Shown: piece by piece, positions 7,739 to 14,000 of the stretch | How positions within the stretch are numbered: the stretch's first letter is position 1 | Layout: each line of letters opens with the position of its first letter | From: Lachnospiraceae bacterium | Lineage (GTDB): Bacteria; Bacillota; Clostridia; Lachnospirales; Lachnospiraceae | Reading direction: 5' to 3' | Assembly (NCBI GenBank): GCA_009774585.1 | Contig: VSOA01000021.1 | Coordinates: forward strand, 1 to 23,102 | Length of the DNA: 23,102 nucleotides | Notes under the pieces: model-generated | What the model was told of the DNA's origin: nothing | The model's database searches: none | What the model saw: the letters and a program-made list of their open reading frames with translations, nothing else | Made by a program: the position numbers and the translations under genes

Positions 7739-8987
7739 TGAGTACTTTAACGATACGATTATCTTTAATACCGTCTGCCAGCAGGGAAATGCCGCTATCT
7801 AGAGTGATGGTTTCCTGATCCTGCGGCAGACGCTCTAGTTTTTCGATGAGTAGTCCGCCGATAGAATCATAATCTTCGGAGTCCAGTTCTATGTTTAACG
7901 CGTCGTTGATATCGTTGAGTTTCATGCTACCTTCTACCAGATATTTGTTGTCGTCAAGCTGTTGAATCAATTCTTCTTCGTCTGCGTCATATTCATCACG
8001 GATTTCACCGACTAATTCTTCGATCATATCCTCCATTGTGATCATGCCGACCGTCGCGCCGTATTCACTTAGTACGAAAGCGATGCTCAATGATTTCTCG
8101 CGAATTTCCATAAGCAGATCTGACACGCTCTTATATTCATAAGTATAGTAAGCTTCCCGCAATATTTTCTTAATCTGGAATTTCTCTTTGTCTTTCACCA
8201 GAATGAAGTCTTTGATATTGACGACGCCGACGATGTGGTCAGGGTCGTCTTCATAGACGGGTATTCTGGTAAACATGGAAGCCTGAAAAGTGGACAACAA
8301 TTCCTGATAAGATGCATCGATGGGAACGGTTGTCATCTGGATACGGGGAATCATGATGTCCTTGGCAACGGTATCGCCAAAATCGAATACATTGTATATT
8401 AATTCCCGCTCTTCGGTTTCAATGACGCCGCCCTCATGGCTTACATCCACATATGTTTTCAATTCTTTCTCTGTGATGCTGAAATTGTTGCCGTCAGAGC
8501 TGATATGTAGGAAGCGTAATATCCAGTTAGATAATTTATCAATCAAGTATATAACCGGTGTCAGCAATGTCATAAGCAGATTGATGAGACTGCTGTATAC
8601 CAGCGTGATTGTCTCTGCGCGCTGCATCGCCCAAGTTTTCGGTATGATCTCACCGAACAGAAGAACGACGAAAGTTAAAATACCGGTTGCGATACCGACG
8701 GCCCGGCTGCCCCATGTTCTGATTGCAAAAGTGGTAGCGACGGAAGAAGCGGAGAGATTAACAATATTATTACCAATCAGGATCGCACTGAGCATCTTGC
8801 CGTAGCGGTCCAGAATGCTAAGTACCCGGATGGCTCCTTTATGCTTTTCCTCGGCGAGTGTACGAAGACGTACACGGTTGACTGTCGAAAACGCTGTTTC
8901 GGCAGAAGAGAAGAATGCTGATAATAAAACTAAAATCAACAAAGTTACGATTTGTATGACACCTGTGGTATCCAATGAAATGTTCAC
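7683..8987 (-). CDS. CNNM/CorC (HlyC)-family membrane protein with CBS pair
   Basis: The protein of up to 434 residues has the domain order CNNM-type transmembrane domain (about 1-150, four hydrophobic segments including LVLLSAFFSSAETAFSTV and VVLLFGEIIPKTWA), a CBS pair (about 205-325, starting DIMIPRIQMTTVPI), then a CorC_HlyC C-terminal domain (about 345-420). Family members handle Mg2+ efflux or cobalt/magnesium resistance; the old haemolysin label is misleading. The start is unclear: the GTG at 8987 directly abuts its Shine-Dalgarno (AAGGA then GTG), so initiation may instead use the ATT at 8981 (5 nt after AGGAG) or the TTG at 8975 (11 nt). Either shortens the protein by only 2-4 residues. 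A good sigma-A promoter lies upstream. The C-terminal tail is acidic and overlaps the HAD gene on the other strand. Confidence 0.93.
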   Translation of the reverse strand: MNISLDTTGVIQIVTLLILVLLSAFFSSAETAFSTVNRVRLRTLAEEKHKGAIRVLSILDRYGKMLSAILIGNNIVNLSASSVATTFAIRTWGSRAVGIATGILTFVVLLFGEIIPKTWAMQRAETITLVYSSLINLLMTLLTPVIYLIDKLSNWILRFLHISSDGNNFSITEKELKTYVDVSHEGGVIETEERELIYNVFDFGDTVAKDIMIPRIQMTTVPIDASYQELLSTFQASMFTRIPVYEDDPDHIVGVVNIKDFILVKDKEKFQIKKILREAYYTYEYKSVSDLLMEIREKSLSIAFVLSEYGATVGMITMEDMIEELVGEIRDEYDADEEELIQQLDDNKYLVEGSMKLNDINDALNIELDSEDYDSIGGLLIEKLERLPQDQETITLDSGISLLADGIKDNRIVKVLITLPDQDAQEEDEAPAQS

Positions 8988-9052
8988 TCCTTATTCTACA
9001 TAATATAATTTAGACCGCAGAACACGTTAATGCCCCTAGGACGGTTAAGTGA

Positions 9053-9082
9053 ATATTACTATGGAATATAAGAATGTGTCAA
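9053..9082 (-). promoter_or_regulatory. Predicted sigma-A promoter for the CNNM/CorC gene
   Basis: Read on the minus strand, a perfect -35 TTGACA (9082-9077) is followed by an 18-nt spacer and the -10 TAATAT (9058-9053), one mismatch from consensus. The predicted transcript start near 9046 leaves a leader of about 59 nt before the GTG at 8987. No convincing riboswitch fold was recognised in that leader. Confidence 0.75.
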
Positions 9083-9137
9083 GTTTTTATGCTGGTAAGA
9101 ATATATATTTAGTATCTTTATAGTTGTTTTACTAAAT

Positions 9138-9143
9138 GGAGGG
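9138..9143 (+). promoter_or_regulatory. Start-deciding ribosome binding site of the TIGR04086-type gene
   Basis: GGAGGG lies inside what would be the first codons of a longer reading frame beginning at ATG 9136. It is correctly spaced (4-5 nt) from the ATG at 9148, so the shorter start is preferred. Confidence 0.7.
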
Positions 9144-9147
9144 CAAA

Positions 9148-9522
9148 ATGGGGAAAAAGGAATTTTATACGGAAAAAGTGATTTTTATTACAAAGTGTAT
9201 GCTGGCGGCATATATACTGACGGCGGGTTTACTGCTGCTCTTGGCGTTTATGCTGTATCGGTTCGGGCTTTCGGAGAAAGTGGTGTCAATATGCATCATC
9301 GGAATTTATATAGTGGTTACTTTTGCAGTAGGACTGATAGCCGGCAAACGCGAGGGAAAGAAGAAATATTTGTGGGGTCTTGCCATGGGATGCGCATATT
9401 ATGTGATTCTGGTAATCGTATCGTTGATTGTCAACAGAGGACCGCAGGATATCGCCGGAAATATGGTTACGGTTTTCTTCCTATGCGCCGGAAGCGGTAT
9501 GCTCGGGGGGATGATTAGTTAA
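9148..9522 (+). CDS. Small four-helix membrane protein, TIGR04086 family-like
   Basis: The 124-residue protein has four hydrophobic segments: ITKCMLAAYILTAGLLLLLA, then VSICIIGIYIVVTFAVGLIAG, then AMGCAYYVILVIVSLIV, and a last segment near VTVFFLCAGSGMLGGMI. A basic loop GKREGKKKYLWG separates segments two and three. Length, topology and the position just upstream of a SCIFF peptide gene fit the TIGR04086 membrane family, found in Clostridia and Bacilli and often seen next to SCIFF loci; its function is unknown. The start at 9148 is chosen because the Shine-Dalgarno lies between the two possible ATGs. About 186 bp separate it from the SCIFF peptide gene, which appears to have its own promoter, so co-transcription is possible but not required. 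Confidence 0.8.
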   Translation: MGKKEFYTEKVIFITKCMLAAYILTAGLLLLLAFMLYRFGLSEKVVSICIIGIYIVVTFAVGLIAGKREGKKKYLWGLAMGCAYYVILVIVSLIVNRGPQDIAGNMVTVFFLCAGSGMLGGMIS

Positions 9523-9600
9523 GGAAGCCGGCCGCAATAAGGATGGCAAAAATAAGAGGTAACAAAAATACAAAAAATACTTCCCGTATGTGTAAAACTG

Positions 9601-9609
9601 TGATATACT
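9601..9609 (+). promoter_or_regulatory. Possible extended -10 promoter for the SCIFF peptide gene
   Basis: TGA-TATACT (TG at 9601-9602, hexamer at 9604-9609) fits an extended -10 element. The matching -35 position (9581-9586, TTCCCG) is poor, which extended -10 promoters tolerate. The implied leader is about 90 nt and contains an imperfect hairpin pairing 9628-9635 with 9646-9654 (one bulged T). Support is from sequence pattern only. Confidence 0.45.
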
Positions 9610-9692
9610 ACATAAAGTTTAAAGTTGTGGAGCAGATTCTCGTAGCTGCTTCCATAAACATAGAGTACAGAAAATGAAATTGATAATATATG

Positions 9693-9699
9693 AAGGAGG
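9693..9699 (+). promoter_or_regulatory. Strong ribosome binding site of the SCIFF precursor gene
   Basis: AAGGAGG at 9693-9699, with 9 nt to the ATG at 9709, is a near-perfect Shine-Dalgarno. It supports the short ORF as a real and well-translated gene. Confidence 0.85.
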
Positions 9700-9708
9700 A
9701 TACGTCGC

Positions 9709-9852
9709 ATGAAACATATTAAGACATTGAGTACAAGAGACTTGAAGGAATCCATGAAGAAGGGCGGCTGCGGAGAGTGCCAGACATCCTGCCAGTCGGC
9801 TTGCAAGACGTCTTGTACAGTGGGAAACCAGAGTTGCGAGAAGGCAAGATAA
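9709..9852 (+). CDS. scfA: SCIFF ranthipeptide precursor (six-cysteine peptide)
   Basis: The 47-residue peptide begins MKHIKTLSTRDLKESMKKGG, the expected leader, followed by a Cys-rich core. Its six cysteines are at 21, 24, 28, 32, 36 and 43, with CQTSCQSACKTSCTVGNQSC as the core. This is the SCIFF signature, a family found almost throughout Clostridia. Known members (CteA of Clostridium thermocellum, Tte1186a of Caldanaerobacter) are substrates of the adjacent radical SAM enzyme, which joins Cys sulfur to a non-alpha carbon of an acceptor residue, often Thr; the threonines at 26, 34 and 37 between the cysteines are natural candidates. The conserved leader is thought to bind the enzyme's recognition domain. 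A strong Shine-Dalgarno precedes the ATG and TAA ends the gene at 9852. The gene is short enough to be missed by length filters. The biological role of SCIFF peptides is unsettled; quorum sensing has been proposed. Confidence 0.96.
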   Translation: MKHIKTLSTRDLKESMKKGGCGECQTSCQSACKTSCTVGNQSCEKAR

Positions 9853-9885
9853 TTGATTTTGTGCCAAGCAAAGAGATAGGAAATG

Positions 9886-9912
9886 TAAGCAGCGATTATG
9901 AGTCGCTGCTTA
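9886..9912 (+). terminator. Perfect hairpin after the SCIFF peptide gene (terminator or mRNA stabiliser)
   Basis: A 10-bp perfect stem (TAAGCAGCGA, 9886-9895, with TCGCTGCTTA, 9903-9912) encloses a 7-nt loop. Only TTAT follows, so it is a weak intrinsic terminator. Placed 34 nt after the precursor stop and before the maturase, it could let most transcripts end early or protect the precursor message from 3' decay. Either would give more peptide than enzyme. Confidence 0.5.
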
Positions 9913-9920
9913 TTATGCGT

Positions 9921-10040
9921 GTATAAGCAGAATCAGAAGTTATATCAGACATATATCATGCTTGCATGTAAGTATGTCTGATATAACTTCTGATGAGCAA
10001 CGCGAACTCGGGATGCGGAGCATCTCGAGTCTGCTTATAC
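9921..10040. repeat. 120-bp three-way-junction palindromic element between scfA and scfB
   Basis: Three nested or adjacent inverted repeats fill this stretch. An outer 11-bp perfect stem joins 9921-9931 (GTATAAGCAGA) and 10030-10040 (TCTGCTTATAC). Inside it, arm one is a perfect 22-bp stem between 9932-9953 and 9973-9994 with a 19-nt loop. Arm two is a 10-bp stem with one G-T pair between 10007-10016 (CTCGGGATGC) and 10020-10029 (GCATCTCGAG) with loop GGA. The outer pair acts like terminal inverted repeats, so a small non-autonomous mobile element is possible. As RNA it would fold into a clover in the leader of the maturase, ending 38 nt before its GTG. The arm-two core recurs between secDF and recJ. 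Confidence 0.8.
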
Positions 10041-10078
10041 ATCTTATTATAGCGTAAGAGAACAACAGGAGAATAAAA

Positions 10079-11512
10079 GTGATACATCAATATATAAGTA
10101 ACGGGTATTATATCGTGCTGGACGTCAACAGCGGCAGTGTGCATGTGGTGGATGAGCAGGCATACCGCGCGATTCCGATCGTGGAAGAAGCGCTTGCGCA
10201 GAAGATAGAGAATAAAGAAGAGATTGCGTCGTATGTTTTTGACAAATTGTCAGAGGGAAGCGGTCAGACATCAGAAGACGGCGCGTCGATGAACAAGAAG
10301 GAAATTCAGGAGACGGTCGAAGAGATTCTCGAGTTATACAAGGCCGGCATGCTGTATACAGAGGACGTTTATGAGAAATACATCGGCGAATTTAAGAATC
10401 GTCAGACCGTGGTGAAAGCGTTGTGCCTGCACATTGCACATGACTGTAATCTCGCCTGCAAATATTGTTTTGCAGAGGAAGGAGAATATCATGGACGAAG
10501 GGCGCTCATGAGTTATGAAGTGGGAAAGAAGGCGCTTGATTTTCTGGTGGCCAATTCGGGGAGCAGAGTCAATCTGGAGGTCGATTTCTTCGGCGGCGAG
10601 CCGCTGATGAACTGGCAGGTGGTTAAAGATCTGGTTGCGTATGGCAGAAGCCTTGAAGAGCCCAATCATAAAAAATTCCGTTTTACGCTGACAACGAACG
10701 GCGTGCTGCTTGACGACGAGGTTCTGGAATTTGCCAACAAGGAGATGGCAAACATTGTTTTAAGTATCGACGGACGGAAGGAGATTCATGACCTGATGCG
10801 TCCCCATAGGGGCGGGCAGGGAAGCTATGCCGAGGTCGTTCCGAAATATAAGAAGGTTGCCGAGAGCAGAAACCAGATGAATTATTATGTGCGGGGAACT
10901 TTTACAAGAAACAATCTGGATTTTGCGGAGGATGTCAAACATCTTGCGGACGAAGGGTTTGAGCAGATTTCCGTGGAACCCGTCGTGGCGGCTGATACGG
11001 AGGATTACGCGCTCAGACAGGAGGATGTTCCAGCTATTCTCGATGAGTATGATAAGCTGGCGCTGGAATATATTCACAGAAAAAAAGAAGGAAAAGGTTT
11101 TAATTTCTTTCATTTTATGATAGATTTAGAAGGTGGTCCTTGTGTGGCAAAGAGATTGTCGGGCTGCGGGTCGGGAACAGAGTACCTTGCGGTCACTCCT
11201 TGGGGCGATTTCTATCCGTGCCACCAGTTCGTGGGACAGGAAGAATTTCTGATGGGAAATGTGGATGAAGGGATTGTCCGTACGGACATCAGAGATACTT
11301 TTAAAACATGTAATGTCTATGCGAAGGAGAAATGTAAGGATTGTTTTGCCAAGTTCTATTGCAGCGGCGGCTGTGCTGCCAACGCCTACAACTTCAGTGG
11401 CAATATCAACGGCGCTTACGACCTTGGCTGTGAATTGCAGAGAAAGCGTGTTGAGTGCGCAATCATGATAAAAGCGGCGCTTGCCGATGAGGAAAAGGAG
11501 AAAGCACTATGA
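10079..11512 (+). CDS. scfB: SCIFF radical SAM maturase (ranthipeptide thioether-forming enzyme, SPASM domain)
   Basis: The 477-residue cytoplasmic enzyme is predicted to reduce S-adenosylmethionine and install Cys thioether cross-links in the SCIFF peptide. About residues 1-95 form a PqqD-like winged-helix recognition domain, as in CteB. The radical SAM motif is C123-NLA-C127-KY-C130 (CX3CX2C). FFGGEPLMNW and TLTTNGVLL are typical of the SAM barrel. The C-terminal SPASM region carries cysteines at 355, 363, 381, 411, 419, 422, 428, 432 and 451 for two auxiliary iron-sulfur clusters, including CKDCFAKFYCSGGC. The GTG start at 10079 is supported by AGGAG at 10067-10071 with 7-nt spacing. The stop overlaps the secDF start by four bases (ATGA), so the two are translationally coupled. 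Activity and cross-link pattern are inferred from the family. Confidence 0.96.
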   Translation: MIHQYISNGYYIVLDVNSGSVHVVDEQAYRAIPIVEEALAQKIENKEEIASYVFDKLSEGSGQTSEDGASMNKKEIQETVEEILELYKAGMLYTEDVYEKYIGEFKNRQTVVKALCLHIAHDCNLACKYCFAEEGEYHGRRALMSYEVGKKALDFLVANSGSRVNLEVDFFGGEPLMNWQVVKDLVAYGRSLEEPNHKKFRFTLTTNGVLLDDEVLEFANKEMANIVLSIDGRKEIHDLMRPHRGGQGSYAEVVPKYKKVAESRNQMNYYVRGTFTRNNLDFAEDVKHLADEGFEQISVEPVVAADTEDYALRQEDVPAILDEYDKLALEYIHRKKEGKGFNFFHFMIDLEGGPCVAKRLSGCGSGTEYLAVTPWGDFYPCHQFVGQEEFLMGNVDEGIVRTDIRDTFKTCNVYAKEKCKDCFAKFYCSGGCAANAYNFSGNINGAYDLGCELQRKRVECAIMIKAALADEEKEKAL

Positions 11513-13776
11513 AAAAGAGCAGAGCGTTGATCAGTCTGATTGTATTTGTTTTGATACTCGGACTGCTTGGCTACACGGCAGTATTCGGTGTCGGTTCGGA
11601 CAAGTCCGGCTCGGCATCCAGCATTAAGTTAGGTTTGGACTTGGCGGGAGGTGTCAGCATCACCTATCAGGTGGTAGGCGACGAGAAGCCGAGCGATGAG
11701 GATATGAGCGATACCATCTATAAGCTGCAGCAGCGTGTAGAGAATTACAGTACGGAAGCGCAGGTATATAAAGAAGGCGCGGACCGGATCAATATTGAGA
11801 TTCCCGGCGTATCGGACGCCAATGCGATTCTGGAGGAGTTGGGAAAACCCGGAAGTCTGTATTTTATTGCACAGACGGACAGCGAAGGCAATCCGAACTA
11901 TGGCGGAACTTACGGTGTGGGTGCGGATGGCAATATAGAAATCCAATATATCCTGACCAAAACAATGGATGAACTGATGGCGGACGGCTCCATCGTCCTG
12001 ACGGGTACGGAAGTGGTAGATGCGCAGGCGAAAGCACAGCAGAATTCCATGGGGAATGTTGAGAATGTAGTTACCTTAGTGTTGAATGATACCGGTAAGA
12101 CGGCTTTTGCGCAGGCGACACAGAAGGCATATGACAACGGTGAATCCATTGCCATTTATTATGACGACCAGTTTGTCAGCGTGCCGAGTGTAAACGCAGT
12201 GATTACCGACGGTAATGCAGTGATCACTGTACCGACGGGAGCGGCGGAAGCGGAGCGTATCGCTTCCACAATCCGTATCGGCGGATTGAAGCTGGAACTG
12301 GAAGAACTGCGTTCCAACGTGGTAGGAGCACAGCTTGGTTCTGCGGCGATTCGATCCAGTCTGATTGCAGCGGCAGTCGGTTTTGCGCTGGTTGTTCTGT
12401 TCATGATCGCGATTTATTATGTGCCCGGTCTGGTGGCGTCACTTGCATTGTGTCTGTATGCGGAACTTATGATTATCTTACTGTATGCATTTGAAGTGAC
12501 ATTGACGTTACCGGGTATTGCAGGTATTATTCTGTCGGTAGGTATGGCGGTCGATGCCAATGTCATCATATTTGCACGTATCAGAGAAGAACTGGCGACC
12601 GGTAAGACGGTACAGTCCTCTGTGAAGATAGGTTTTAGTAAAGCTTTGTCTGCTATTATAGACGGTAATATTACGACGTTAATTGCGGCGCTTGTGCTTG
12701 TTTCCATGGGAAGCGGTACGATTAAAGGATTTGCAATTACATTGATCTTCGGTATAGCATTATCTATGTTTACGGCATTGTTTATTACCAAGTATCTTCT
12801 CAACGTATTCTATGCGCTCGGTGTGCAGAGCGAGAAGGCATACGGTGTGGGCAAGGAGAAGAAAACGATTAACTTTTTATCCAAGAGATATCTGTTCTTC
12901 GGCTTGTCGGCAGCAGTGATCGTGATAGGCTTTGTTGTGATGGGAATCAACAAATCGCAGATGGATATGGCGCTCAATTACAGTCTTGACTTCGTGGGCG
13001 GTACTTCCACGACCATGACACTGAACGAAGATTTGAGCATTGAGCAGATAGACGCACAGATTGTTCCGTTGATCGAAGAGATTACAGGCGACGGCAATGT
13101 GCAGACAACGAAAGTAGCCGGTTCCAATCAGATTATTATCAAAACGAGAACCTTGAATGTAGAAGAGAGAGAGCGGTTTGCGAATACTATGACGACGAAT
13201 TTCGGCGTGGATGCAAACAGCATTACGGCGGAGACAATCAGCGCAACAGTAAGTTCTGAAATGCAGGCGGATGCCATTAAGGCGATTCTTGTCTCAACCA
13301 TACTCATGCTGCTGTATATTTGGTTCCGGTTCAAAGATATCCGTTTCGGTGCAAGTTCTGTAATTGCATTGCTTCACGACGTGCTGGTAGTTCTTGCGTT
13401 CTATGCGATTGTGAAGATATCGGTGGGTAACACCTTTATCGCATGTATGTTGACGATTATCGGTTATTCCATCAATGCGACCATCGTTATTTTTGACCGT
13501 ATCCGTGAGAACCTGAGGGACAAACGTGACAAGGAAAGCTTGGACGATGTGGTCAATAAGAGTATTTCCCAGACATTGTCCAGAAGTATTTTTACTTCCC
13601 TGACGACGTTCTTCATGGTGGCGGCACTCGAAGTATTCGGCGTGTCTTCCATCAGAGAGTTTGCATTGCCGCTTATCGCAGGTATTATCTGCGGTACGTA
13701 TTCGTCCATCTGTCTGGCGAGTGCGTTCTGGTATGTACTGCGCACCAAGATTGTGAAGAAAGAAGCGGCGAAATAG
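11509..13776 (+). CDS. secDF: Fused protein translocase subunit SecDF
   Basis: The 755-residue, about twelve-helix membrane protein helps SecYEG move and release secreted proteins using the proton gradient. The SecD half has an N-terminal helix, the GLDLAGGVSITYQV motif (42-48 onward), a large external P1-like domain, and the membrane motif GMAVDANVIIFARIREE starting at 345. The SecF half has SLDFVGGTSTTMTL (492 onward) and IGYSINATIVIFDRIREN (about 651-668). The single-chain fusion and length are like those of Bacillus subtilis SecDF. The gene starts inside the stop codon of the SCIFF maturase, a linkage that has also been noted for SCIFF loci in other Clostridia. A clear terminator follows 43 nt after the stop. 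Confidence 0.97.
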   Translation: MKKSRALISLIVFVLILGLLGYTAVFGVGSDKSGSASSIKLGLDLAGGVSITYQVVGDEKPSDEDMSDTIYKLQQRVENYSTEAQVYKEGADRINIEIPGVSDANAILEELGKPGSLYFIAQTDSEGNPNYGGTYGVGADGNIEIQYILTKTMDELMADGSIVLTGTEVVDAQAKAQQNSMGNVENVVTLVLNDTGKTAFAQATQKAYDNGESIAIYYDDQFVSVPSVNAVITDGNAVITVPTGAAEAERIASTIRIGGLKLELEELRSNVVGAQLGSAAIRSSLIAAAVGFALVVLFMIAIYYVPGLVASLALCLYAELMIILLYAFEVTLTLPGIAGIILSVGMAVDANVIIFARIREELATGKTVQSSVKIGFSKALSAIIDGNITTLIAALVLVSMGSGTIKGFAITLIFGIALSMFTALFITKYLLNVFYALGVQSEKAYGVGKEKKTINFLSKRYLFFGLSAAVIVIGFVVMGINKSQMDMALNYSLDFVGGTSTTMTLNEDLSIEQIDAQIVPLIEEITGDGNVQTTKVAGSNQIIIKTRTLNVEERERFANTMTTNFGVDANSITAETISATVSSEMQADAIKAILVSTILMLLYIWFRFKDIRFGASSVIALLHDVLVVLAFYAIVKISVGNTFIACMLTIIGYSINATIVIFDRIRENLRDKRDKESLDDVVNKSISQTLSRSIFTSLTTFFMVAALEVFGVSSIREFALPLIAGIICGTYSSICLASAFWYVLRTKIVKKEAAK

Positions 13777-13819
13777 CAGGCTTAAGTCAAAGATAATGTA
13801 ACATCATATGGTAACGAAA

Positions 13820-13856
13820 AGGCGTTCTGCGACAAACAGAGCGCCTAAGTTTTCTT
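13820..13856 (+). terminator. Rho-independent terminator after secDF
   Basis: The stem AGGCGTTCTG (13820-13829) pairs with CAGAGCGCCT (13837-13846) through ten pairs, one G-T, around a 7-nt loop. It is followed by AAGTTTTCTT. It ends the scfB-secDF transcript and separates it from recJ. Confidence 0.85.
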
Positions 13857-13863
13857 CATATAT

Positions 13864-13978
13864 TTTGCGAAGCAAATTTACTTTTATATAAATAGGAAAT
13901 TGCTCCGTCTTTTCGAGTTCGTCGAGATGCGCAGCATCTCATGAACTCGTAAAGTTAATTTGCGAAGCAAATTTACTT
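13864..13978. repeat. Palindromic repeat cluster between secDF and recJ
   Basis: Two identical 20-bp copies (TTTGCGAAGCAAATTTACTT at 13864-13883 and 13959-13978) bracket a large hairpin. Each copy is itself a mini-palindrome, TTTGC-GAA-GCAAA. The hairpin between them pairs CGAGTTC (13914-13920) with GAACTCG (13943-13949) and, across an interior loop, GAGATGC (13924-13930) with GCATCTC (13934-13940), loop GCA. Both 20-bp copies are followed shortly by ATAGGAAA, which after the second copy forms part of the recJ ribosome binding site. The hairpin core matches arm two of the element at 9921-10040. This looks like an interspersed palindromic repeat of the REP type, with unknown function. Confidence 0.75.
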
Positions 13979-14000
13979 ATAGGAAAGGCATGGTATAGAA

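Noticed and set aside
9519..9867. Minus-strand ORFs across the SCIFF peptide gene
   Set aside because: They read antisense through the precursor, whose six-cysteine pattern and strong ribosome binding site decide the + strand.
9921..10040. Cloverleaf-like fold resembling a tRNA or tmRNA
   Set aside because: Too long, with a 22-bp arm and no T-loop, anticodon stem of normal size or CCA end.
13864..13978. Two identical 20-bp direct repeats as a minimal CRISPR array
   Set aside because: Only two copies, a 75-nt interval that is itself a hairpin, and no cas genes in the window.
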